Shown: positions 50,988 through 59,974 of the stretch, one piece after another
How positions within the stretch are numbered: position 1 is the stretch's first letter
How the letters are laid out: every line of letters begins with the position of its first letter
Assembly: GCF_013366925.1 (NCBI RefSeq)
Contig: NZ_JAALDK010000001.1
Span: forward strand, 4,395,165-4,459,164
Direction: 5' to 3'
DNA length: 64,000 nt
Origin: Paraburkholderia youngii
GTDB lineage: Bacteria; Pseudomonadota; Gammaproteobacteria; Burkholderiales; Burkholderiaceae
Position numbers and translations under genes: made by a program
Notes under the pieces: model-generated
What the model was told of the DNA's origin: nothing
What the model saw: only the letters and a program-made list of their open reading frames with translations
The model's database searches: none

Positions 50988-51941
50988 ATGCAACGCAAAT
51001 TCGACGATCTGCTGCTGGGCAGCATCGAGCTCTTCTGTTTCGCGGCGGAGCTCGGAAGCTTTACGCTCGCGGCCAACGCCGCGAGTGTCACGCCGGCGGC
51101 GGTGAGCCGCTCGGTGGCGCGGCTCGAGGAACGGCTCGGCGTGCGCCTGTTCGTGCGCACGACGCGCCAGATCCGTCTGACCGACGCGGGGCGGCGCTAC
51201 TTCGAGCAGTGCCGTCAGGCGTTGTCGCAACTGATGGACGCCGAGCGCGAAGTGACGGGCGAGCAAACCACACCGGCAGGCATGCTGCGCATCAGCATGC
51301 CGACGCCGTATGGGCACTATCGCGTGTTGCCGCTGCTGCCGGCGTTTCGCGAGCGCTATCCGCAAGTCCAGGTCGAGACGCACCTGAGCAACCGCAACAT
51401 CGACTTCGCGGACGAAGGTTTCGATCTGGCGATACGCGGACGCGCACCGGCCGATTCAAACCTCGTCGCGCGCAAGCTCGAAGATGCGGAAATGGTCGTG
51501 GTGGCGACGCCCACCTACCTGCAACGCGCGGGGGTGCCGAACACCGTCGAGGACCTGCAGACTCACGAGTGCATCCAGTTCGAAATGCCGAGCAGCGGGC
51601 GTCATCTCGCGTGGACCTTCGAGGGCTCGGCTGACAATGGCGACGTGCTGACCCGGGGAAGCTATGGAACCTCGGGCGATGCGCTCGCCGGCGTGACGCT
51701 CGCGCGTGCCGGCGCGGGTCTCTTTCAGACTTATCGCTTCGTCGTGGCCGACGACCTGCGCGAAGGTCGGCTCGTGGAAGTGTTGCGCGAAGCGGGCGGG
51801 CGTACGCGGCCATTCATCCTGCTTTATCCGCACGCGCGCTATCTGACTTCGCGCGTGCGGGTTTTCGTCGAATTTCTGATCGAGCAGTTGGCCACGCCCA
51901 CGACACCCCCTGTGCCCGCGCCACGCACGCGCGCGCACTGA
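50988..51941 (+). CDS. LysR-family regulator
   Basis: 317 residues from the ATG at 50988, which has AAAGGGAGA upstream; a longer frame start at 50871 has no site. The helix-turn-helix is GSFTLAANAASVTPAAVSRSVARLEERLG (about 22-51). The effector domain begins LRISMPTPYGHYRVLPLLP (about 98). The C-terminal tail is Pro/Thr/Arg-rich. Confidence 0.8.
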   Translation: MQRKFDDLLLGSIELFCFAAELGSFTLAANAASVTPAAVSRSVARLEERLGVRLFVRTTRQIRLTDAGRRYFEQCRQALSQLMDAEREVTGEQTTPAGMLRISMPTPYGHYRVLPLLPAFRERYPQVQVETHLSNRNIDFADEGFDLAIRGRAPADSNLVARKLEDAEMVVVATPTYLQRAGVPNTVEDLQTHECIQFEMPSSGRHLAWTFEGSADNGDVLTRGSYGTSGDALAGVTLARAGAGLFQTYRFVVADDLREGRLVEVLREAGGRTRPFILLYPHARYLTSRVRVFVEFLIEQLATPTTPPVPAPRTRAH

Positions 51942-51973
51942 GCGGCGCGCGCGTCTTCATCGCATGGCCCCGC

Positions 51974-52684
51974 TCAGTGGCCCGCGCTCTGGCCGCCGTC
52001 CACATGCAGGATCTCGCCGGTCACGAACGGCGCCGAGTCGAGATAGAGGATCGCATTCACGATGTCGCTCATCTCGCCCATATGACCTACCGGATGCAAT
52101 GCGCCGAGCGCCGCATGGGTTTCGGGCGCATGCATCGGTGACTTGATGATGCCGGGCGAAACTGCATTGGCGCGAATGCCGCGCTTCGCGTACTCGATCG
52201 CAAGCGAGCGGGTCGCGGCGGCGAGGCCGCCCTTGGTCAGCGAGGCCAGCACGGACGGCACACCGTCGATCGCGTGATCGACGAGGGTCGTCGTGATGCT
52301 GACCACATGGCCGCGCTCATGCTTCTCCATCTCGGCGATCGCCAACTGCGTGATGTGGAAGAAGCCCGCGAGATTGATGCTGGTGATGGTCGCGTAATCT
52401 TCGGCCGTGTACTGCGTGAACGGCTTGGCCACGAAAATGCCCGCATTGTTCACGAGCGTATCGACACGACCGAAACGTGCCACCGCTGTGTCGATCACGC
52501 GTCGGGCGGTGGCCGGATCGGCAATGTCACCGGCCACCGTGACGAGGTTGGGATCGTCGGACGGCTTGATGCTGCGCGATGTCGCGACCACGTTATGGCC
52601 GAGCTTGCGAAATGCCTTGACGGTTTCGGCGCCGATGCCTTGCGATGCACCGGTGACCACGATGACTTTGGGAGACTGACTCAT
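51974..52684 (-). CDS. SDR-family protein lacking the catalytic tyrosine
   Basis: 236 residues from the ATG at 52684. The NAD(P) motif is VTGASQGIGAETV (about 10-22) and NNAG is at about 92. The site for the active Tyr reads VLASLTKGG, so Ala is at the Tyr position although the Lys is kept. The last part has HVDGGQSAG. Because the Tyr is normally essential, it may be a non-enzymatic or atypical SDR, or the alignment may be shifted by one turn. A truncated copy of it lies at 59477-59821. It is divergent from the first MarR gene of the efflux cluster. Confidence 0.8.
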   Translation of the reverse strand: MSQSPKVIVVTGASQGIGAETVKAFRKLGHNVVATSRSIKPSDDPNLVTVAGDIADPATARRVIDTAVARFGRVDTLVNNAGIFVAKPFTQYTAEDYATITSINLAGFFHITQLAIAEMEKHERGHVVSITTTLVDHAIDGVPSVLASLTKGGLAAATRSLAIEYAKRGIRANAVSPGIIKSPMHAPETHAALGALHPVGHMGEMSDIVNAILYLDSAPFVTGEILHVDGGQSAGH

Positions 52685-52933
52685 AGTGAACCTCGAAGTT
52701 GGTTGGATCAGCAATCTGTGATCGGACTGTTGGCTCCGATGGCTACTAATTTATGCAGTCGTGCTGCGCTTTTGCACACAAGGCGCGGACAAACAGTTGT
52801 GAGCCGCAGGAACAAGCGGTGAGTGATGACACGTGTCGGCAGTCGTTCTGTCGGTGCCGGTCGCGATTGTCGCCGGTAGATCAATTCAGTTTTGCACCGC
52901 GCAGCGCATACGGCGAGGAAATGCGCTTGCACA

Positions 52934-52952
52934 AATCTGCATAGTCAAATAT
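52934..52952 (+). promoter_or_regulatory. Weak copy of the MarR-cluster operator
   Basis: AATCTG-N6-CAAATAT matches the left half of the operators at 53439 and 55124 and has the same 6-base gap, with a poorer right half. It is 30-48 bases before the first MarR ATG. Confidence 0.35.
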
Positions 52953-52981
52953 ATTGAAGTCAGATACCGAAGAGGCGATCG

Positions 52982-53419
52982 ATGGACGATTCGATCAACG
53001 AAGACTTCGAGCGGACGCAGAAGCTGGTGTCCATGCTGGGTCAGGTGCGTCAGCTGATTGCAAGCGAACTCAGGGCAGGGCTCGCGGATGCAGGACTCAA
53101 TCTGCAGCAGCGCGGCGTTCTGCTCACGCTGGCGCGCGGGAGCGCGAAAACACCGGCCGCCCTGTCGAAATTGGCTGGCGTCCACCCGACACGGATGACC
53201 CGCGTGCTGGACAGGCTCGAAGACAGCGGATTGATCGAGCGCGCCCGCAACGGCAGGGATCGTCGACTCGTCAATGTTTCATTGACGCAGAAAGGGCGGG
53301 CCATCGCCGCGCGCCACACACGGGTTGTCCAGGGAGCATGGAGCGAGCGGCTTTCGCACTTCTCGAAGTCGGACTTCGACGCGTTGAGCCTGCTTCTTTC
53401 AAGACTGCTCGACCGCTAA
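52982..53419 (+). CDS. MarR-family regulator 1 of the efflux cluster
   Basis: 145 residues. A winged helix in the middle has LQQRGVLLTLARG, VHPTRMTRVLDRLEDSGLIERARN and DRRLVNVSLTQKG (the wing). MarR proteins act as repressors that release DNA on binding drugs or phenols. It precedes the EmrB-like gene on the same strand, with a TTATCTG-N6-CAGATAA palindrome between them. A short hairpin ACCGC-TAAG-GCGGT with T6 overlaps its stop and may separate its transcript. Confidence 0.85.
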   Translation: MDDSINEDFERTQKLVSMLGQVRQLIASELRAGLADAGLNLQQRGVLLTLARGSAKTPAALSKLAGVHPTRMTRVLDRLEDSGLIERARNGRDRRLVNVSLTQKGRAIAARHTRVVQGAWSERLSHFSKSDFDALSLLLSRLLDR

Positions 53420-53438
53420 GGCGGTTTTTTTCAACCAC

Positions 53439-53458
53439 TTATCTGACAATGCAGATAA
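53439..53458. promoter_or_regulatory. Perfect 20-bp operator before emrB-like gene
   Basis: TTATCTG acaatg CAGATAA, perfect 7-6-7 palindrome. Its right arm overlaps a GATAAT that would serve as -10 (53454-53459). It matches the operator at 55124 in form and spacing. Confidence 0.65.
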
Positions 53459-53498
53459 TCGCCCGGCACTGAAGGGCGCTCCGAACCGAGACGAGGAC

Positions 53499-55065
53499 AT
53501 GAATCCACCGACCAACCCGGGCGCGCCGGCCCAGCTGACTGGCGCAAAGTTCGCACTCGGCACGTTTGCCGTAGCGCTCGCCACCTTCATGAACGTGCTC
53601 GATTCGTCGATCGCCAACGTCGCGATTCCGACGCTCTCGGGCAACCTCGGCGTGTCGATCGACGAAGGCACATGGGTTATTACGCTGTTTGCCGCGGCCA
53701 ACGCGGTGTCGATTCCGTTGACGGGGTGGCTCACGCAGCGCATCGGCCAGGTCAAGCTGTTTGTCTGGGCGATTCTGCTGTTCGTGCTGTCATCGGCGGC
53801 GTGCGGACTCGCTCCGAACCTGCTGGTACTGCTCGTCGCCCGCGTCGTGCAGGGCGCGGTGGCGGGGCCGCTGGTGCCGTTGTCGCAGGCCATGCTGCTC
53901 GCGTCGTTTCCGAAGGAAAGAAGTTCGAACGCGCTGGCGTTGTGGGCGATGACCGCGACGGTCGGGCCGATCGCGGGTCCGGCGCTCGGCGGCTGGATCA
54001 CCGACAGCTACAGCTGGTCGTGGATCTTCTACATCAACGTGCCGGTCGGCCTGTTTGCCGCGGGCGCGATCTGGGCGATCTACCGCGATCGCGAGACGCC
54101 GTCGCGCAAGCTCCCGATCGACAAGGTCGGCCTGATCTCGCTGATCGCATGGGTCGCACCGCTGCAGATCATGCTCGACAAGGGCCGCGACCTCGACTGG
54201 TTCAGCTCGCCGGTGATCTGGGCGCTGATGATCGTCGCCGCGGTCAGCTTCCTGTTTTTCCTGATCTGGGAATTGACCGAGGAAAAGCCGATCGTCAACC
54301 TGCGGCTTTTCGCCAGACGTAACTTCCTCGGCGGCACGATTGCGATTTCGGTCGCCTACGCGATCTTCTTCGCCAACCTCGTGATCCTGCCGCAGTGGAT
54401 TCAGGGCTTCCTCGGCTACCGGGCGGTGGATGCGGGGCTCGTGACCGCGCCGCTCGGCATTTTCGCCGTGATCCTCGCGCCGGTGATGGGCAAGATCATG
54501 CCGCGCTCGGACATGCGGGTGCTCGCCACGCTTGCGTTCGTCGGATTCGCCGGGGTGTTCTTCATGCGTTCCAACTACACGACCGGCATCGACGCGTGGA
54601 CGCTCGTGCTGCCCACTTTGCTGCAAGGCATTCCGACCGCGCTGTTCTTCACGCCGCTGACCGCGATCATCCTGTCGGGTCTGAAGCCGGAGGAGATTCC
54701 GGCGGCGGCGGGTCTGTCCAACTTCGTGCGCATTTTTCGCGGGAGCGGTGGGCACGTCGCTGATGAGCAACGCATGGAGCGATCGTACGATCCTGCACCA
54801 TGCGCGACTTGCCGAGCAAAGCAGCGTGGAGGACCCCCGGTTTTTTTCCGGCGCGATCGCGCACCTGCAGGCGGCGCTGGACGCGGGCATTCCCAAGGCC
54901 ACGGAGTTTTACGAAGCCTCGCTGAACGCGCAGGCGACGATGCTGGGCCTGAACGACATCTTCTGGATCTCGGCGGTGATCTTTGTGGTCATCATCCCGC
55001 TGATCTGGGTGACGAAGCCGACCAAAGGTGGTGCCGCGGGCGCGGCAGCCGCCGGCGGACACTGA
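53499..55065 (+). CDS. emrB: EmrB/QacA-type multidrug MFS pump with a frameshift
   Basis: DHA2-type permease. The first part (53499 to about 54735) has the N-terminal helices with motif VLDSSIANVAIPTLSG and QRIGQV (motif A-like), PTLLQGIPTALFFTPL and ends GLSNFVRIF. The remainder continues from about 54740 in the next frame: GTSLMSNAWSDRTILHHARL, then a last helix (WISAVIFVVIIPLIWV). Removing one base in the ATTTTTCG run (54732-54739) restores one protein of 521 residues, the usual length. Either an extra base is present in the sequence or the gene is broken. It partners EmrA and the outer membrane protein downstream. Confidence 0.8.
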
Positions 55066-55117
55066 TTCCGATTGGGCAACCCGGTTCGGACGGAAAATGA
55101 AACACACAATCCTCTTC

Positions 55118-55146
55118 TTGACATTATCTGATAATGCAGATATTGT
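55118..55146 (+). promoter_or_regulatory. Promoter with operator in its spacer, before second MarR
   Basis: TTGACA (55118-55123) is a perfect -35, TATTGT (55141-55146) a near -10, with a 17-base spacer. The palindrome TATCTG-N6-CAGATA (55125-55142) fills that spacer, so binding of a MarR dimer would block polymerase. Confidence 0.65.
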
Positions 55147-55171
55147 GAAAATCAACAAGGAGGACGCCGCC

Positions 55172-55609
55172 ATGGACCACTACACGACGAAGAACTTCAT
55201 GCTTACAGAGAGTATCGGCTTCAGGCTCGTCAAGGCCCGCAACGTCGTCGTCGCGGAAATGGACGCGGCGCTCAAGGACCTCGACATCAACGGGCAGCAG
55301 ATGGGCATCCTGCTTTCGCTGAAGCAGGGTGTGGCAACTACGCCTTTCGAGCTGTCGAAGCTGCTCGGAATCGACACCGGCCTGATGACGCGGATGCTGG
55401 ACAAGCTGGAATCGAAAGGGCTGCTGGAACGTTCGCGCGACCCGCAAGATCGCCGCGTGGTCAATCTGACGTTGACCGCGCAGGGGCAGAAAACCGCCGC
55501 GCGGATTCCGGAAGTCGCACCGCATGTGTTGAACGCGCGCTTGCGCAAATTCACGAAGGCCGAGTTTGCCGAGCTGGACCGCCTGCTTCGCAAGTTCACA
55601 GGCGATTGA
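55172..55609 (+). CDS. MarR-family regulator 2 of the efflux cluster
   Basis: 145 residues from the ATG at 55172, with AGGAGG upstream. The winged helix is INGQQMGILLSLKQGV and GLMTRMLDKLESKGLLERSRDPQDRRVVNLTLTAQG. Its own promoter carries an operator, pointing to autoregulation. A strong terminator follows, so the outer membrane gene is transcribed separately. Confidence 0.86.
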   Translation: MDHYTTKNFMLTESIGFRLVKARNVVVAEMDAALKDLDINGQQMGILLSLKQGVATTPFELSKLLGIDTGLMTRMLDKLESKGLLERSRDPQDRRVVNLTLTAQGQKTAARIPEVAPHVLNARLRKFTKAEFAELDRLLRKFTGD

Positions 55610-55613
55610 GCGG

Positions 55614-55637
55614 CGCGGCCGTGGGCCGCGTTTTTTT
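55614..55637 (+). terminator. Rho-independent terminator after MarR 2
   Basis: CGCGGCC GTG GGCCGCG forms a 7-bp stem followed by TTTTTTT. Confidence 0.8.
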
Positions 55638-55643
55638 CACCCA

Positions 55644-55664
55644 TTAATCTGATTTGTCAGAAAA
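55644..55664. promoter_or_regulatory. Third operator, abutting the outer membrane gene ATG
   Basis: TTAATCTG atttgt CAGAAAA has the same TCTG-N6-CAGA core. It ends on the A of the ATG at 55664. No ribosome site is present in the few bases left, so the message may have a very short leader or none. Confidence 0.5.
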
Positions 55665-57184
55665 TGAATACGCAGACTTCCAGGGCAAACACCGTCGCCC
55701 GTACGCTGAAGCTCGGTGTTTCGGTGATCTCATTCGCAGTGCTGGCAGCCTGTGCAAACTATGCGGGCATCCACAGCGACAAGCAGATCAATCAGCCACA
55801 ACAGCTGGAAACGGCCCGGAGCCTGCCGCAGGAGCATGGGAACTGGCCGTCCCCGGACTGGGCCGACCAGTTCGGCGACGCTCAACTGAAGGCGTTGATC
55901 GCCGAGGCGCTGCAAGGCAGTCCGACGCTTGCCCAGGCGCGCGCCCGGGTCGAACAGGCACAAGCCTACAGCGAAACGGCGAAGGCGGGCACGCTGCCGC
56001 GCGTCGACGCTTCGTACTCGCTGACGCGCCAGCAGTTCAGCAGCAGCGCGCTGATCCCGCCGCCCTATGCCGGCTCGTGGCAGACGGAGAACAAGGGGCT
56101 GCTCAGCGCTTCCTACGATCTCGATCTGTGGGGCAAGAACCGCGAAGCGCTGCGCGCGGCTGTGTCGGAGGCGTCCGCTGCCGAGGCCGACGAGCAGGTC
56201 GTCAGGCTCACGCTCGACACCTCGATCGCCCGCACGTACAACGAGCTGGCGCGGCTCTACGCGTTACGCGATATCGCGCAACAGGAAGTCGCGCGGCGCG
56301 AGCAGATCGACCGCATTACCTCCGGCCGCATCGCAAACGGTCTCGACACCGAAGTGGAGCGCAAGACGGCCGAGGCGAATCTGTCGACGAGCCGTGCCCG
56401 TGTCAGCGCGCTCGACGGCAGCATCCTGACCACCCGGTATCAACTGGCGGCGCTGCTTGGCAAGGGTCCCGACCGCGGACTCGCGATCACGCGGCCGACG
56501 CTCGGCGTCGGCGACGACGTGCGTCTGCCTGACAACCTGCCGGCCGATCTGCTGAGCCGGCGGCCCGACATCGTCGCGGCGCGCTGGCGCGTCGACGCGA
56601 TCACGCACGAAGTGAAAGAAGCGAAGGCCGAGTTCTATCCCGACATCAACCTGAGCGCCGCGATCGGTCTCGACGCGTTTGGCTTCGGCCGCTTCCTGAG
56701 CGCCGCGAGCCGCACCGCGTCGGTGGGCCCGGCGATCCACTTGCCGATCTTCGATGCGGGCGAGCTGCGCGCGCAGTTGAAGGGCCGCTACGCCGAGTTC
56801 GACTATGCGGTGGCGACCTACAACCAGACGCTGATCGGCGCGCTGAGCGGCGTGGCCACGCAGCTCGCGCAGATTCGCGCGAGCGACGCGCAGCTCGGCG
56901 ATGCGCTGGCCGCGCAGCAGGCCGCGAGCGATGCCGATCGCCTCGCGACCACGCAATACAAGGCCGGCCTGACCAACCAGTTGACCGTGCTCAATGCCGA
57001 CGTCACCGCACTGAACGCCGACGAGGCGATCGCCAATCTGAAGATGAACCGCCGCGACCAGCAGATCGAGCTCGCGTCGGCGTTGGGCGGCGGCTATGTC
57101 GATACGTCGGCGGGCACCGACCATCATGCGGACGCGGCTCGCGCATCCGCCAGTCAAGTCAATCCCACGGTTGCCGCACGTTGA
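55664..57184 (+). CDS. NodT-family outer membrane efflux lipoprotein
   Basis: 506 residues. The signal peptide ends in a lipobox (VLAACAN, Cys about residue 30). The two helical repeats include DVRLPDNLPADLLSRRPDIVAARW (about 285-310), typical of the NodT class, and a Ser/Ala-rich tail. It would form the outer channel for the EmrAB pump. EmrA starts 34 bases later. Confidence 0.88.
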   Translation: MNTQTSRANTVARTLKLGVSVISFAVLAACANYAGIHSDKQINQPQQLETARSLPQEHGNWPSPDWADQFGDAQLKALIAEALQGSPTLAQARARVEQAQAYSETAKAGTLPRVDASYSLTRQQFSSSALIPPPYAGSWQTENKGLLSASYDLDLWGKNREALRAAVSEASAAEADEQVVRLTLDTSIARTYNELARLYALRDIAQQEVARREQIDRITSGRIANGLDTEVERKTAEANLSTSRARVSALDGSILTTRYQLAALLGKGPDRGLAITRPTLGVGDDVRLPDNLPADLLSRRPDIVAARWRVDAITHEVKEAKAEFYPDINLSAAIGLDAFGFGRFLSAASRTASVGPAIHLPIFDAGELRAQLKGRYAEFDYAVATYNQTLIGALSGVATQLAQIRASDAQLGDALAAQQAASDADRLATTQYKAGLTNQLTVLNADVTALNADEAIANLKMNRRDQQIELASALGGGYVDTSAGTDHHADAARASASQVNPTVAAR

Positions 57185-57218
57185 ACGGCACGCCGGGAAA
57201 CCTATCAGGAGAACTGCA

Positions 57219-58523
57219 ATGAGCGATTCGATCACGACCGACCGCGAACTGGCGGATCAGGAAGCCGAACACAAGAGCGGCGCGCAAGCGCCCGCCACGC
57301 CCGAAGGCGACAACAAGGCGACGCCCCCGTCGAGCCGCAAGCGCCTGATCGCGCTGCTCGGTGCCGCGGTCGTGCTCGCGGGCGCGGCCTACGGCGGTTA
57401 CTACTACACCGAGGGCCGCTATCATCAGGAAACCGACGACGCGTACGTCAGCGGCAATCTCGTGCAACTGACGCCGCAGGTCACGGGCACAGTGATCGCG
57501 GTCAACACCGACGACACGCAGATCGTCAAGCAAGGCGACCCCGTCGTCACGCTCGATCCGGCCGATGCAAAGCTCGCGCTCGCCGATGCCGAAGCGCAAC
57601 TCGGCCAGACCGTGCGGCGCGTCTCCGGCCTGTATGTCAACAATGACTTCTACGCGGCGAACGTCGCGCAGCGCGAAGCCGATCTGGCCCGAGCCCGCGA
57701 CGACCTGCGCCGGCGCGAGGCCGTGGCGGACACGGGCGCCGTGTCCGCCGAAGACATCGCGCACGCCCGCGATGCCGTCAGCGTCGCGCAGGCCGCGCTC
57801 GACGCTGCGCGCCAGCAGGGCGAAGCCAATCACGCGCTGACCGACCGCACGACGGTCGAGCAGCATCCAGACGTGCAGGCCGCCGCCGCGAAAGTGCGGA
57901 CCGCGTGGCTCGCCTATGCGCGCGATACGTTGCCCGCGCCGGTGACCGGCTACGTCGCGCAACGCCGGGTTCAGGTCGGCCAGCGCGTCGCGCCGGGCAC
58001 GCCGCTGATGGCGATCGTGCCGCTCGACGGCGTGTGGGTCGACGCGAACTTCAAGGAAGTGCAGCTCAAGCACATGCGGGTAGGCCAGCAGGTCACGCTG
58101 AGCTCGGACGTCTACGGCAGAGGCGCGAGGTATCACGGTCGTATCGAGGGCTTCTCAGCCGGCACGGGCAGCGCGTTCGCGACGCTGCCGGCGCAGAACG
58201 CCACCGGCAACTGGATCAAGATCGTGCAGCGGCTGCCGGTGCGCATCGCGCTCGACCCGGCCGAGCTGGCCGCGCATCCGCTGCGTATCGGCCTGTCGAT
58301 GACGGTCGATGCCGACACGCGCGACGAATCCGGTTCGCAGCTCGGCGCGGCGCGGAACACGCGCTACAGCACCGATGTTTTCGCGCAGTACGATGCGCTG
58401 GCCGACGCCGAGATCAACAAGATCATCAAGCAAAACGAAATGGTCTCGCGCGCGATGGCGGCGCAACCTCAACCGCAATCGCAGCGTGTGGCGACGCATC
58501 AGCGCAAGACGAACGCAGGTTGA
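57219..58523 (+). CDS. emrA: EmrA-type HlyD adaptor
   Basis: 434 residues from the ATG at 57219, with AGGAGA upstream. An N-terminal cytoplasmic part leads to a single helix (about 46-66), then the HlyD barrel and hairpin with HQETDDAYVSGNLVQLTPQVTGTV (about 71-94), a long alpha hairpin (about 125-200) and the C-terminal barrel with DGVWVDANFKE. The adaptor links the EmrB-like permease to the outer membrane protein. The C-terminus is Gln/Pro-rich. Confidence 0.88.
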   Translation: MSDSITTDRELADQEAEHKSGAQAPATPEGDNKATPPSSRKRLIALLGAAVVLAGAAYGGYYYTEGRYHQETDDAYVSGNLVQLTPQVTGTVIAVNTDDTQIVKQGDPVVTLDPADAKLALADAEAQLGQTVRRVSGLYVNNDFYAANVAQREADLARARDDLRRREAVADTGAVSAEDIAHARDAVSVAQAALDAARQQGEANHALTDRTTVEQHPDVQAAAAKVRTAWLAYARDTLPAPVTGYVAQRRVQVGQRVAPGTPLMAIVPLDGVWVDANFKEVQLKHMRVGQQVTLSSDVYGRGARYHGRIEGFSAGTGSAFATLPAQNATGNWIKIVQRLPVRIALDPAELAAHPLRIGLSMTVDADTRDESGSQLGAARNTRYSTDVFAQYDALADAEINKIIKQNEMVSRAMAAQPQPQSQRVATHQRKTNAG

Positions 58524-58698
58524 TCCGATTCAGGGCGAGCTTGCGGCGACAGAGCAGGAAACGGCAGGCGGCGCTAGTATCGGCATCGTCATTCGACGGT
58601 GCGATCGGTGCGAGGTCAGCGGCTGGTTCATGACACGCCATGTCTGGACGGGCATCGTCCCGTTCGGTATCCAACGTTGCTGACTGAGGAGGGGAAAC

Positions 58699-58899
58699 GT
58701 GAAGTTCTCGATGAAAACCGAAATCCGCGCAGACGATGTTTCGATGATCGAGCATGCAATGAAGTCGGTGGACCCCGACGCGAAAGTCGCGGTCGACGTT
58801 GGCACGCAAAGCGTCAGCGTCGACTCGTGGCTGATGCCCGAAGAGTTTCTGGTCGCGTTCTACGACGAGGACTACGACGTGGCCATCAAGGAGTGGTGA
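58699..58899 (+). CDS. 66-residue protein with HMA-like fold, no CxxC
   Basis: From a GTG at 58699, with GAGGAGGGG 5-12 bases upstream; an ATG at 58711 is the alternative. MKTEIRADDVSMIEHAMKSVDPDAKVAVDVGTQSVSVDSW has the beta-alpha-beta-beta order of heavy-metal-associated domains, but lacks the metal-binding Cys pair. It may be a protein-interaction module. Role unknown. Confidence 0.6.
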   Translation: MKFSMKTEIRADDVSMIEHAMKSVDPDAKVAVDVGTQSVSVDSWLMPEEFLVAFYDEDYDVAIKEW

Positions 58900-58964
58900 C
58901 ATGAACGACGCTCGCGCGGATGTGGTCGGCGGGCAGCGCAAGCGTCGCGCGTCGCACGCGTCGG

Positions 58965-59429
58965 TCAGGCAGCCAGGATCTCAGCAATGACGACGATCAC
59001 GACAGCGGCGTTGGCGGGCCCCTGGCTATGCGAGAACGCCGAGCGCGCATGTCCCGCCTTGTTACCCAGCACGGCGGCGAACAGATCCGAAGCTCCGTCG
59101 ACCACGGCGGGCTGATCGTAGAAGCCATCGGCCGAACTGACGTGCCCCTCGACGCGAACGATGTGATGCAGGCGCTCGAAGCCGCCGAGATGCTGCGAGA
59201 TCTGCGCGAGCGCGTTGAGCGCGGCGAGTTGGGCCGCCTTGCGGCCCTCTTCGAGCGTCAGGGTCTCGCCGACACGGCCCGTGTAAATCATTTTGCCGGC
59301 GGACAGCGGCACCTGCCCGGAGATGAAGAGCAGGTTGCCGGCTTCGCTGACAGCTGTATAGCTGCCCAGCGGTTGCGGCGGAGTAGGCAGTTCGAGACCG
59401 AGTTCGGCGAGTTTCTGTTTGACGGACAT
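58965..59429 (-). CDS. RidA-family protein
   Basis: 154 residues from the ATG at 59429, with AAGGAG upstream. NLLFISGQVPLSAGKMIYTGRVGE (about 31-54) and LGGFERLHHIVRVEGHVSS (about 83) match RidA/YjgF. Such proteins hydrolyse reactive enamines/imines to protect PLP enzymes. The length is a little longer than the classic 130 residues, with an N-terminal helix. The SDR remnant lies next upstream. Confidence 0.82.
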   Translation of the reverse strand: MSVKQKLAELGLELPTPPQPLGSYTAVSEAGNLLFISGQVPLSAGKMIYTGRVGETLTLEEGRKAAQLAALNALAQISQHLGGFERLHHIVRVEGHVSSADGFYDQPAVVDGASDLFAAVLGNKAGHARSAFSHSQGPANAAVVIVVIAEILAA

Positions 59430-59476
59430 GATGGGCTCCTTGAGTGTGGTGGCGAGCACGGGCGGCGCTAGATCAT

Positions 59477-59821
59477 TCACTGGCCTGCGCTCTGGCCGCC
59501 GTCCACATGCAGGATTTCGCCGGTCACGAACGGTGCCGAGTCGTGGTAGAGGATCGCGTTGACGATGTCGCTCATCTCGCCCATGCGCCCGACCGGATGC
59601 ATCCCGGCGAGCGTCGAGAGCGATTCCGCGGGATGCATCGGCGACTTGATGATGCCGGGCGACACCGCGTTGGCGCGGATACCGGCGTCGGCCTCGACGG
59701 CCGGTGCGATGGAACGAGCCGTGGCGACGACGCGATGACCCTGCGCGCGGAAAGCTTTGACGGTTTCAGCGACGACGCCTTGCGAGGCGCCGGTGACGAT
59801 GACGGCCCTGGAAGTGCTCAT
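59477..59821 (-). pseudogene. SDR gene with a large in-frame internal deletion
   Basis: 114 residues. The first 38 match the start of the SDR at 51974-52684 (VIVTGASQGVVAETVKAFR, VVATARSIAP), then the sequence jumps to GIRANAVSPGIIKSPMH, and the last part is nearly identical (MGEMSDIVNAILYHDSAPFV, HVDGGQSAGQ). About 122 residues, including the catalytic region, are missing, in frame. It is probably a non-functional paralogue. Nucleotide similarity with the other copy is clear at the 3' end. Confidence 0.75.
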
Positions 59822-59974
59822 GGTTTGTCTCACAGCGAGATTGATTCGGCCTGCTGGCCGTTCGAATCGATGGACCCGATGCAGCGCACTGTAGGCGCAT
59901 CCGCCGCGAATTCGAACACACACCGTGGACAAAGAGTCTTGCGCCACGAGAACAAGTCTCGTGGAATCGGCCGG

